11,582 nt of DNA from an uncultured Selenomonadaceae bacterium (lineage in GTDB: Bacteria > Bacillota > Negativicutes > Selenomonadales > Selenomonadaceae): assembly GCA_905235425.1 (NCBI GenBank), contig CAJOKY010000045.1:1-11582 (forward strand), read 5' to 3'. Position 1 is the stretch's first letter. Each line of letters opens with the position of its first letter. Under the pieces are notes generated by a model that did no database searches, was not told the DNA's origin, and saw only the letters and a program-made list of their open reading frames with translations. Positions 1 to 5,949 of the stretch are shown piece after piece. A program made the position numbers and the translations under genes.

Positions 1-98
1 AAAATTCTTCATCATGATACTTATCATCCTTTGAATACAGATATTCGCCTATTCCTTTTCTCCAACCATTAATAAGCTGCAGGAATAACCGATCCACT
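1..98. other. Window-edge stretch, no assigned gene
   Basis: On the minus strand an open frame of about 32 codons starts at a GTG (97-95), 1 base after the stop of the dctP remnant, and runs off the left edge with an acidic, Tyr/Lys-rich end. The plus strand is also open from base 1 to a TAA at 70-72. Neither reading resembles a DctQ/DctM permease subunit, which would be the usual neighbour of dctP. No ribosome binding site decides between them, so no gene is assigned. Confidence 0.3.
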
Positions 99-1052
99 TT
101 AATTTTTAATTGAAGTTTCTGCCAAAATTTTTTTCAGCACATTTACAGATCCTGTATCAAAAATGAATCTCACATTTGTATGAGCCGGAATAATTTCCGT
201 GACGGCGTCAAGATTAATCGCAGAAAATTTTTTCAAAGGCTCGGCGATAACGTAGTTAAAAGCTTTAATATCTTCGTCATTAAAATGCAACCAATACTTA
301 ATCTGCGACGCCATGCTGTCTTCCTGTGCGGCTTGATATTTTTTCTCGACTTTATCCAATCCCGTACCGATTTCCTCAAAAAATTCGCAAGCTTCCTTAG
401 CCTTAACACGAATCAGCTCCTGCGTCTTAGGTTCAAGACTTTCAAAAATCTTTGTGTTGGCAACGAACAAATAATTTTCATAGGTGTAATTCCAAACCGT
501 CATATACTGCTGAATTTCGTTGATCTTAGCCGAATTGGTAACACTGAAACCGTTTTCCTGCCCGTCAATAATTCCCTGCTGAATCGCCGTAAAAGCTTCC
601 GACCAACTCATGGCTACGGGATCAGCGCCGAATGCCTTCCAAAACTTGAAATAAACTTCGCCGCCTGGTACGCGAATCTTCAAACCTGCAACGTCTTCCG
701 GCTTAATTACAGCGTGCTTGTCGTTGGTAATTTGTCTGAATCCGTTATGCACCGACGCAAGATAAGTCATCCCCTGCGCGGCAAGAATTTTTTTGTAATA
801 TGCGCCGCCGGCAATCTGATCATTCGGAAACACGTCAACCGTTATGTTGCCGCCGCTCTCCTATGAAACTAACTCGGCGAACTTCATGGCAACTTTTGTA
901 TCCGTCGCAATGTTCGTACCATTAACCGACATAACAAGCTTGATCTTTTGGTATTCGCCTTCCTTGCGCTCACTTTGTTTGCTGTCTTCACCGCAACCCG
1001 TCGCCAAAATCAATAGCATAAAAAACAATATCGGACAGAAAATCCTCTGCAT
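99..1052 (-). pseudogene. dctP: TRAP transporter solute-binding protein (DctP family), broken by an in-frame stop
   Basis: The DctP family forms the extracytoplasmic receptor of TRAP transporters, handing small organic acids to the DctQM permease. The first part (1052-861) has a lipoprotein signal (hydrophobic core, LATGC, lipid-bearing Cys20) and the first family strand (IKLVMSVNG), preceded by an AAGGAAG ribosome binding site. It stops at TAG 863-861 after FAELVS. The same frame continues at once with ESGGNITVDVFPNDQ and then typical DctP sequence: NGFRQITN, GLKIRVP (the family's ligand-binding Arg), TAIQQGIIDGQEN. So the stop is a point nonsense change in an otherwise continuous frame. Compared with SiaP-like members, about 50-60 residues are also missing between FPNDQIAGG and AYYKKILAAQ, removing much of the first lobe. 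The last 40 or so residues also look unlike the family. About 317 codons remain. The call as a TRAP receptor is firm; that it is non-functional is a strong inference. Confidence 0.85.
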
Positions 1053-1107
1053 AATTTCATCTTCCTTCTTAATAATCTAATCAAATGTAGAATGTTTATA
1101 TAGTCTG

Positions 1108-1136
1108 ACAATAAGGTTAATGAAATATTCTGTCAA
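1108..1136 (-). promoter_or_regulatory. Promoter for the dctP remnant with paired TATTGWCAGA repeats
   Basis: Read on the minus strand, a perfect -35 TTGACA (1136-1131) and a -10 TATTGT (1113-1108) are 17 bp apart. Each box lies inside one copy of a 10-base direct repeat, TATTGACAGA (1138-1129) and TATTGTCAGA (1113-1104), 25 bp apart. A regulator binding both copies would cover the promoter. The nearby GntR protein is the obvious candidate, but that is inference only. Confidence 0.5.
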
Positions 1137-1155
1137 TAGCTTAAAAAATTTTATC

Positions 1156-1184
1156 TTGTAGAAAATAAATTTTTCCGATACAAT
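1156..1184 (+). promoter_or_regulatory. Promoter for the D-2-hydroxyacid dehydrogenase
   Basis: A -10 TACAAT (1179-1184) follows a weak -35 TTGTAG (1156-1161) with a 17-bp spacer. A strong AAGGAGG ribosome binding site (1198-1204) sits 7 bases before the ATG at 1212. It lies back to back with the minus-strand dctP promoter, so both genes share a 159-bp control region. Confidence 0.5.
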
Positions 1185-1211
1185 ATCAAAAAGATTTAAG
1201 GAGGACGCATT

Positions 1212-2177
1212 ATGAAAATAGTTGTTTTGGACGGCTACACTTTGAACCCGGGCGATTTAAGCTGGGAGTCGTTAGAGAATTTAGGCGAATGTAAAATTTA
1301 CGCTAGGACTTCTTTAACCGACGAGGCGGAAATTATTAATCGAATTGGTGACGCGGAAATTATCATTACCAATAAGACGCCGATTACAAGAAATGTTTTT
1401 GATGCATGCAAAAATATCAAGTACGTAGGCGTTTTGGCTACGGGCTACAATGTTGTCGATATTGCGGCGGCTAAAGAAAAAAATATTCCCGTATGCAACA
1501 TTCCTACATACGGGACGGCGGCGGTAGCTCAATTTGCCATTGCCTTATTGCTTGAGATTTGTCATCACATTGGGCATCATAATAAAGCCGTGCATGACGG
1601 ACGCTGGGAAAATAATGAGGATTGGTGTTTTTGGGATTATCCGCTTATTGAACTTGCCGGAAAGACTATTGGCATTATCGGCTACGGCAGGATTGGACAA
1701 ACTACCGGCAAGCTTGCAAAGGCGCTCGGTATGAACGTAATTGCTTATGACGCAATACGCGAAATCGGCAGTAAAGATTCTGTATGCAAAATGGTTTCAC
1801 TTGACGATCTTTTCAAGACAGCTGACGTTATCGCGTTGCATTGTCCGCTATTTCCTTCGACTAAGGGAATTATTTGCAAAGAAAATATTGCCAAGATGAA
1901 AGACGGCGTGATAATTTTAAATAACAGTCGCGGCGGTTTGATTGTGGAAGAGGATCTGCGCGAAGCTTTAGACAGCGGTAAGGTTTTTGCGGCAGGGCTG
2001 GATGTAGTTTCTACAGAACCTATTAAAAGCGATAATCCCTTGATTGGTGCGAAAAATTGTATTATCACGCCGCATATTTCATGGGCGCCTAAAGAATCTC
2101 GTGCAAGACTTATGAATATTGCCGTTGACAACATAAAAAGTTTTTTGGCGGCTAATCCCGTGAATGTTGTAAATTAG
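1212..2177 (+). CDS. D-2-hydroxyacid dehydrogenase (glycerate dehydrogenase/hydroxypyruvate reductase type)
   Basis: This 321-aa cytoplasmic enzyme of the D-isomer-specific 2-hydroxyacid dehydrogenase family should interconvert a 2-keto acid and a D-2-hydroxy acid using NAD(H). The N-terminal substrate domain (about 1-100) is followed by the Rossmann nucleotide domain: GYGRIG at 157-162 and an acidic residue at the end of the next strand (YD, Asp180), which favours NAD over NADP. The catalytic triad is visible: Arg240 in NNSRGG, Glu269 in STEP, His288 in TPHIS. Length and ends are normal for the family. The N-terminal MKIVVLDGYTLNPGD is of the kind seen in glycerate dehydrogenases, but the exact substrate (hydroxypyruvate, glyoxylate or another acid) cannot be fixed from sequence. 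The start is set by AAGGAGG 7 bases upstream. With the divergent TRAP receptor and the following GntR gene it suggests organic-acid metabolism. Confidence 0.9.
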   Translation: MKIVVLDGYTLNPGDLSWESLENLGECKIYARTSLTDEAEIINRIGDAEIIITNKTPITRNVFDACKNIKYVGVLATGYNVVDIAAAKEKNIPVCNIPTYGTAAVAQFAIALLLEICHHIGHHNKAVHDGRWENNEDWCFWDYPLIELAGKTIGIIGYGRIGQTTGKLAKALGMNVIAYDAIREIGSKDSVCKMVSLDDLFKTADVIALHCPLFPSTKGIICKENIAKMKDGVIILNNSRGGLIVEEDLREALDSGKVFAAGLDVVSTEPIKSDNPLIGAKNCIITPHISWAPKESRARLMNIAVDNIKSFLAANPVNVVN

Positions 2178-2208
2178 CCGGTAGCGGTTAATCGTTAATT
2201 CAAAAATG

Positions 2209-2238
2209 TTGACCAATCCAGTCACAAATTGATATAAT
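2209..2238 (+). promoter_or_regulatory. Promoter for the GntR-family regulator
   Basis: TTGACC (2209-2214) and a perfect TATAAT (2233-2238) are separated by 18 bp, 37 bases before the start codon at 2275. No terminator is visible between the dehydrogenase stop and this promoter, so the regulator may be transcribed both from here and by read-through. Confidence 0.65.
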
Positions 2239-2274
2239 CATAGGGAAAATATTATAAAATTTAAGGTGACATCT

Positions 2275-2997
2275 ATGGATGATACAAAAGAATTTCTCAG
2301 ACCTATTGACAATAAATCAGTCGTGCAACGTGTAATAAACCGATTGACAAAGGCAATGATAGACAAAGAGTTAAAGCTTGGTGACAGAATACCTACAGAA
2401 ATTGAACTTGCTAACAGTTTCGGTGTTGGACGCAATTCCATAAGAGAGGCTATTAAAATTTTGGCGGCGTTCGGCGTACTTGAAATTCGTCGTCCCGAAG
2501 GCACTTTCGTTACTACCGGATTTTCTGACAAAATGCTTGATCCGTTGCTTTACGGCATAATCTTAGATCAATCTAATTCTTTGGAGTCTTTGAAAGAGTT
2601 GCGCGAATGGATGGACTGGGGAATTCTTCGATTAGCCGTCGTAAAGGCTGATGATTCCGATAAAATTGCTCTTAGAAAGTCTTTTAATGAATTAAAATTA
2701 GCGTTGGAAGAAGGCGACGTGACACAAATTTTTGACGCCGACAATAATTTCCACAGCGCTTTGAATGCGGCGGCTCATAATCCCCTGTTTTTCAAAATCG
2801 CCGACCTTATTCGCAACCTTACCGGTGAAATTAGAATTCGTACCATAAAAAGTATGTCGAAATTGGGAAAATTAGATGAACTGGAAACGGCACATAAATT
2901 ATTCCTTGACGCCGTTGAAAATCGTAAATCCAATTTGTCCCGTGACATTATTGCTGACAGCTACTTTTATGATTACGGCGTACTTCAACAAAACTGA
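2275..2997 (+). CDS. GntR-family transcriptional regulator, FadR subfamily (FCD domain)
   Basis: This 240-aa DNA-binding regulator has an N-terminal winged helix-turn-helix of about 75 residues: GDRIPTEIELANSFGVGR at 36-53, then NSIREAIKILAAFGVLEIRR and GTFV in the wing. The C-terminal all-helical FCD effector domain carries the family's metal-site residues Asp156 and His160 (DNNFH) and His207 (ETAHKLF). Members commonly repress genes for catabolism of sugar acids, hydroxy acids or fatty acids and release DNA when the metabolite binds. The ATG at 2275 is preferred to an in-frame GTG at 2266 because AAGGTGA (2263-2269) is then a ribosome binding site 5 bases upstream. Its position beside the dehydrogenase and TRAP receptor suggests it controls them. 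The effector is unknown. Confidence 0.9.
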   Translation: MDDTKEFLRPIDNKSVVQRVINRLTKAMIDKELKLGDRIPTEIELANSFGVGRNSIREAIKILAAFGVLEIRRPEGTFVTTGFSDKMLDPLLYGIILDQSNSLESLKELREWMDWGILRLAVVKADDSDKIALRKSFNELKLALEEGDVTQIFDADNNFHSALNAAAHNPLFFKIADLIRNLTGEIRIRTIKSMSKLGKLDELETAHKLFLDAVENRKSNLSRDIIADSYFYDYGVLQQN

Positions 2998-3023
2998 TAT
3001 AAATTTTTTTCGGACACTAAAAA

Positions 3024-3055
3024 ACTCTCGCCAAATTTTGACGGGAGTATTTTTT
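3024..3055 (+). terminator. Rho-independent terminator of the GntR gene
   Basis: ACTCTCG (3024-3030) pairs with CGGGAGT (3042-3048) with one G-T wobble, and the inner CAAA/TTTG can extend the stem. A run of T (3050-3055) follows on the plus strand. It lies 26 bases after the regulator stop. Confidence 0.8.
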
Positions 3056-3261
3056 CTACGTTTTTTTCAAGCCGCAATTTATTTCACAAAAATATTTTTA
3101 GTAGGATTGTTCAACATCTGTTACAAAAAAGTTTGTATAATTTCTACAAGTGATTTAAATTCCAATGGACGCATCGATAAATTTTTGTTTAGATTACAGA
3201 TAATTTCCAAGTTCCTCACATCATAAATATTTTTCTACAAGCCGAAATTTCTTCCTGCAAC
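3056..3261. other. Convergent intergenic region, no gene assigned
   Basis: About 205 AT-rich bases lie between the terminators of two converging units. A minus-strand open frame (GTG 3219 to TAA 3121, 32 residues, beginning VRNLEIICNL) is the only coding-like stretch. It lacks a ribosome binding site and a recognised family. No repeat, promoter pair or RNA gene was seen. Confidence 0.4.
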
Positions 3262-3290
3262 AAAAAACTCCCATGAACAGTTCATAGGAG
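3262..3290 (-). terminator. Rho-independent terminator of the maf operon
   Basis: The inverted repeat at 3268-3290 (CTCC-C-ATGAA, loop CAG, TTCAT-A-GGAG) gives about 9 paired bases with one mismatch. Read on the minus strand it is followed by TTTTTT (A run at 3262-3267). It lies 26 bases beyond the DUF1858 stop. Confidence 0.85.
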
Positions 3291-3315
3291 ACTAAAAATT
3301 TTTAAACCAAAAATT

Positions 3316-3546
3316 TTAATTTGTCGCCAAAATTTCGTCAGGATTATCGGAGGCGTTGACAATTTCATTTAAAGCGTCCATAAGTGCATCAACGTCAATA
3401 CCGTGAGCCGTTGCGCCTTGTTCAATCGTTTCAAACTGCGCCGCCATGCAACCGAAACATCCCATTCCCGCGTACAAGAAAACGGGGACGGTGTCGGGAT
3501 AACTTTGTACAACTTCCATAATACTCATGTCTTTTGTAAGTGTCAA
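3316..3546 (-). CDS. DUF1858 / hybrid-cluster-protein-associated redox disulfide protein
   Basis: This 76-aa cytoplasmic protein consists of one DUF1858-type domain. The N-terminal half (KDMSIMEVVQSYPDTVPVFL) leads into GMGCFGCM, with a CxxC pair at Cys30 and Cys33, then the AQFETIEQGATAHGID segment typical of the small redox-disulfide proteins often found beside hybrid cluster protein (prismane) in anaerobes. A thiol-redox or metal-binding role is inferred from the CxxC; the biochemical function is not established. The start is TTG at 3546, supported by AGGAGTGA (3560-3553) at normal distance; the first ATG (3530) lies too far from it. It is the last gene of the maf operon, 85 bases after the unknown gene, with most of that gap filled by heptamer repeats. 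No hybrid cluster protein gene is in the window. Confidence 0.85.
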   Translation of the reverse strand: MTLTKDMSIMEVVQSYPDTVPVFLYAGMGCFGCMAAQFETIEQGATAHGIDVDALMDALNEIVNASDNPDEILATN

Positions 3547-3562
3547 AATAAATCACTCCTAT

Positions 3563-3611
3563 TTAGTGGTTAGCTATTAGCTATTAGCTGTTAGCTGTTA
3601 GTGGTTAGCTA
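3563..3611. repeat. Heptamer tandem repeat tract A (7 units)
   Basis: Seven consecutive 7-base units in register: TTAGTGG, TTAGCTA, TTAGCTA, TTAGCTG, TTAGCTG, TTAGTGG, TTAGCTA. It fills the gap between the unknown 128-aa gene and the DUF1858 gene, ending 2 bases before the DUF1858 ribosome binding site. It would be transcribed in the operon mRNA. Confidence 0.95.
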
Positions 3612-3631
3612 TTTTTTACTGTAAAAACAGC

Positions 3632-4018
3632 CTAATACCAAATTGCTGTTCCTTTTTTAATTAGTACACCTTGCTTTTCATAAGCCTTCATAATTTGACG
3701 GGTAGCATGATCTGCGTAAAAGTGCAAAATAAAACCTTCTGTTGGCATAGGGTATTCCTCTTCAGTAAATTCCGGTAATCCTTGTTCGATTCGCTCTTTA
3801 TTTAAGAAATTGCGCGATTCTATAAGCTCTTCAACGGTAACTTTACGCACAATTTCTTGAGGAGCAGCTTGGGTTATTTCAAATAATTCTTGATCTTTGA
3901 AAAATGTTATTAAACCGTGTGGATTTTCTTCCGTGCATTTTTCAATTTTGCCGCAATTAGGAAAATACCAATATTCGGCAGTTTTTTCATCTTCACAAAT
4001 CATTACAAATGTGACCAT
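3632..4018 (-). CDS. Hypothetical protein, 128 aa
   Basis: I do not recognise this family. It is an acidic, soluble-looking protein without signal peptide or membrane segment. Visible features are a Cys8/Cys22/Cys28 group in the first 30 residues (YFPNCGKIEKC), a middle Glu-rich helical stretch (VEELIESRNFLNKERIEQ), and an aromatic/basic end (FILHFYADHATRQIMKAYEKQG). A ribosome binding site AAGGTGA (4032-4026) lies 7 bases before the ATG at 4018. It follows maf by 42 bases with no promoter or terminator seen between, so it is probably co-transcribed with maf and the DUF1858 gene. Coding is supported by the good start signal and sensible composition. Confidence 0.75.
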   Translation of the reverse strand: MVTFVMICEDEKTAEYWYFPNCGKIEKCTEENPHGLITFFKDQELFEITQAAPQEIVRKVTVEELIESRNFLNKERIEQGLPEFTEEEYPMPTEGFILHFYADHATRQIMKAYEKQGVLIKKGTAIWY

Positions 4019-4060
4019 TTAAAAATCACCTTACAGTATAACGTTTATTAAAAAATTTAA

Positions 4061-4624
4061 TCAATCGCGAAACTTTACTCCTGCGCTGTTTGCAAGAATA
4101 CGAAGGCGATAAAGCGGCAACCCTACGACGTTAGACCAATCGCCGTGAATTTTTTCGATAAACTGCGCAGTGCCGCCCTGCAACGCGTACGAGCCGGATT
4201 TATCAAGAGGTTCACCCGTCGCCACGTAATTTAAAATATCTTCGTCGGACATTTCGCCAAAAAAAACTTCGGTAGTTTCGGTAGCCGTAAAAGTTTTGCC
4301 GCCCGTTACGATAGCAAGCCCCGTAATGACTTCGTGACGCCTGCCGGAAAGTTCCCTAAGCATTACAAAAGCGCCGTCCGAATTTTTAGGTTTGCCGAAA
4401 ATTTTTCCGTCCAAAACCACGATTGTATCAGCGCCTATAACGGTATCGCGCGGATATTTTTTTGCAACGGTCTCAGCTTTTATCTTTGCATTGGTTACGG
4501 CTAAATCGGCGGGATTTTCTGCATTTGTAATTTCCTGCGCGGAGCAAGGTTCAATTAAAAATTCCGCGCAGATTTTTTTCAATAATTCTTCACGACGCGG
4601 TGATCCCGACGCCAAAATTATCAT
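4061..4624 (-). CDS. maf: Maf-family nucleoside triphosphate pyrophosphatase
   Basis: This 187-aa enzyme hydrolyses non-canonical or certain canonical NTPs to the monophosphate and pyrophosphate; Maf proteins were first linked to septum formation. All family motifs are present: SGSPRR at 6-11, GAD with Asp66, GKPK at 77-80, SGRRHEVITG at 93-102, EPLDKSGSYALQG at 138-150, and VVGLPL at 166-171. Length is normal. The pattern fits the YhdE-type (dTTP/UTP) branch, though this assignment is less certain than the family. The ATG at 4624 is set by AAGGAGG (4639-4633). It is the first gene of a three-gene operon read from the promoter at 4709-4737. Confidence 0.95.
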   Translation of the reverse strand: MIILASGSPRREELLKKICAEFLIEPCSAQEITNAENPADLAVTNAKIKAETVAKKYPRDTVIGADTIVVLDGKIFGKPKNSDGAFVMLRELSGRRHEVITGLAIVTGGKTFTATETTEVFFGEMSDEDILNYVATGEPLDKSGSYALQGGTAQFIEKIHGDWSNVVGLPLYRLRILANSAGVKFRD

Positions 4625-4637
4625 AAATATTTCCTCC

Positions 4638-4672
4638 TTAGTTAGTAGTGAGGAGTAAGTAGTTAGTAGTAA
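4638..4672. repeat. Heptamer tandem repeat tract B (5 units)
   Basis: Five 7-base units in register: TTAGTTA, GTAGTGA, GGAGTAA, GTAGTTA, GTAGTAA. It occupies the untranslated leader of maf between the predicted transcription start and the ribosome binding site, overlapping the outer 2 bases of AAGGAGG. In rotation it is the same family as tract E, in the opposite orientation. Confidence 0.85.
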
Positions 4673-4708
4673 GAGCCAATTTTTGATGTTTCAATTGACT
4701 TCGCGCAG

Positions 4709-4737
4709 ATTATACGCCGTAAAAAAAATTAGTGCAA
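4709..4737 (-). promoter_or_regulatory. Promoter of the maf operon
   Basis: Read on the minus strand: TTGCAC (4737-4732), 17-bp spacer, perfect TATAAT (4714-4709). The predicted transcription start is near 4702, giving a leader of about 78 bases that contains repeat tract B. Confidence 0.75.
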
Positions 4738-4779
4738 TGTTTTTGTTCAAACTATGATTTTTGGGTGAAATATACGGGC

Positions 4780-4808
4780 TTGAAAATGTAAAAGAGTTGT
4801 TGTAAAAT
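4780..4808 (+). promoter_or_regulatory. Promoter of the yopX-like gene pair
   Basis: TTGAAA (4780-4785), 17-bp spacer, TAAAAT (4803-4808), 83 bases before the start codon at 4891. It is divergent from the maf promoter with about 40 bp between the two -35 boxes. Confidence 0.5.
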
Positions 4809-4890
4809 GTGCAGAAAATTAATGCAAGAGTTACTTTTAAATTACACTATTGCAGTTAATTCTACCGCAAAATGATAGAAGGTGGTTGTT

Positions 4891-5361
4891 ATGGCTGAGC
4901 GTGAAATAAAATATCGCGGTTTGAAGACATTTCAGATTTTCGGCGGCGAAACGAAAAAGGTTTGGATCTACGGTTTTTATTTGAAGCGCGGTACGTACGG
5001 CGACCCTGGACCGCAGGCGCATATTTTCGTTTATGAAAACGGCTATGAAGGCTATCGCGTCGAATCAGAGACAATAGGACAGTTTACGGGACTTTTGGAC
5101 ATAGAAGGCAAAGAAATTTACGAAGACGACATTTTGGCGTTGAACGACGGGCAAATTGGGATTGTAGAATTTCATAATGGTTGCTTTGTTTTGCGTTACG
5201 GAAATAATGGCATTTCTCTGTACCTTTATGATATTCGCGACAGACAGCTTAAAATTCTTGGTAATAGTTTTGAAAATCCTGAATTACTTGTCGAAAGTTC
5301 CATTGAAAAAAAAACACGCGCAGAAATTTCAAACGAAAACGAATTTGAATCTGTCTCTTGA
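4891..5361 (+). CDS. YopX-family protein
   Basis: This 156-aa protein carries the YopX signature: REIKYRGLKTF at 4-14, then ETIGQFTGLLD and IEGKEIYEDDIL (60-82), GIVEFHNGCF (90-99), and GNSFENPELL (124-133). YopX-family proteins are small, mostly phage- or prophage-encoded proteins of unknown biochemical role. The last 20 or so residues are a charged tail beyond the domain. The start is the ATG at 4891, 5 bases after AAGGTGG; an in-frame GTG at 4882 is within that site and unlikely. No integrase, capsid or other phage gene is nearby, so it appears to be an isolated copy. It is followed after 15 bases by an exported-protein gene, probably in one transcript. Confidence 0.85.
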   Translation: MAEREIKYRGLKTFQIFGGETKKVWIYGFYLKRGTYGDPGPQAHIFVYENGYEGYRVESETIGQFTGLLDIEGKEIYEDDILALNDGQIGIVEFHNGCFVLRYGNNGISLYLYDIRDRQLKILGNSFENPELLVESSIEKKTRAEISNENEFESVS

Positions 5362-5376
5362 AAAGGAAGTGACTAA

Positions 5377-5949
5377 ATGCTTTCTAAAATTATTGCAAGC
5401 GCACTCCTTATTTGCGTAACTTTTTACGGCAACGTTGCGGCGTACGATTTGCCGAAAATTAAACCTGACAAAAAAATTGTGCTAAAAAACGGAGAAATTA
5501 AACCTGATAGAGCGCCTATGTTTGCAAGTGATTGGGAAGAGACAAACCGATTTTTGGCGCAGTTACAAACTCTTAGCGCCGAAAATAAAAAACTGCCGCC
5601 TAATTCTCTTGCAAGAGTATCTTACGACAAAAACCGCGTGTTCATTGCTTTTTACAAGGGCAATGCTTATTTTTTGGATAAATACGCCATTGAAGTCAAT
5701 ACAGACGCTGACGGCAGGCAAAGTTGGACGCAGAGAATTTTTCCGATAGGGCAAAATATTTCACCTAAAAATGCCGTTGCGACGACGCAGAGATTTTATT
5801 TCGACGGTAAAAATGCGTACAATTCTCTAAATAAAAATAATCCGCTCGACAAAATCGCCGATGCGGACGATAAAAATTTTTTAACCGAGTGCTTTAAGGT
5901 CGGTTATTACTTTGCATTCGGTCAAGATTTAGATGAATATAAAAAGTAA
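5377..5949 (+). CDS. Exported hypothetical protein, 190 aa
   Basis: The N-terminus is a clear Sec signal peptide (Lys4, hydrophobic run 5-17, likely cleavage after VAA, residues 20-22). The mature part is a basic, Lys/Asn/Asp-rich domain with alternating aromatic and charged residues (RVFIAFYKGNAYFLDKYAIEV, shown here by its ends at about 87-107). It has no membrane segment and no Cys after cleavage. I recognise no family; a periplasmic or secreted beta-rich domain is likely. AAGGAAGTG (5363-5370) precedes the ATG, 15 bases after the YopX stop, so it is probably the second gene of that unit. Its final 21 bases overlap the end of the convergent membrane-protein gene. Confidence 0.75.
   Translation: MLSKIIASALLICVTFYGNVAAYDLPKIKPDKKIVLKNGEIKPDRAPMFASDWEETNRFLAQLQTLSAENKKLPPNSLARVSYDKNRVFIAFYKGNAYFLDKYAIEVNTDADGRQSWTQRIFPIGQNISPKNAVATTQRFYFDGKNAYNSLNKNNPLDKIADADDKNFLTECFKVGYYFAFGQDLDEYKK

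Noticed and set aside
861..863. Pyrrolysine or other amber recoding in dctP
   Set aside because: TRAP receptors are not known to use it, and the second lesion (missing lobe segment) makes simple gene decay the better explanation.
180..866. Long plus-strand open frame opposite dctP
   Set aside because: It is antisense to clearly DctP-like sequence, has no family resemblance and no supported ribosome binding site; a composition shadow.
2174..2201. A sixth heptamer tract after the dehydrogenase (TTAGCCG, GTAGCGG, TTAATCG, TTAATTC)
   Set aside because: The register holds for only four very diverged units and overlaps the stop codon; chance cannot be excluded.
3121..3219. Minus-strand 32-residue frame (starts VRNLEIICNL)
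   Set aside because: Sequence looks protein-like, but there is no ribosome binding site, no family, and chance open frames of this size are common here. Kept only as a note in the intergenic entry.
2876..3226. Plus-strand frame of 116 residues running past the GntR stop
   Set aside because: It overlaps the end of the regulator and crosses its terminator; rich in Phe/Ile/Asn from AT-rich DNA and without a start signal.
3563..3611. Repeat tracts as a CRISPR array
   Set aside because: Units are 7 bases in direct contact, with no 25-40 base repeats or unique spacers, and no cas genes are present.
3612..3627. Small inverted repeat TTTTTAC/GTAAAAA after the 128-aa gene as a terminator
   Set aside because: The stem is AT-only and weak, with no GC core, and the downstream DUF1858 gene has no promoter of its own that I can see.
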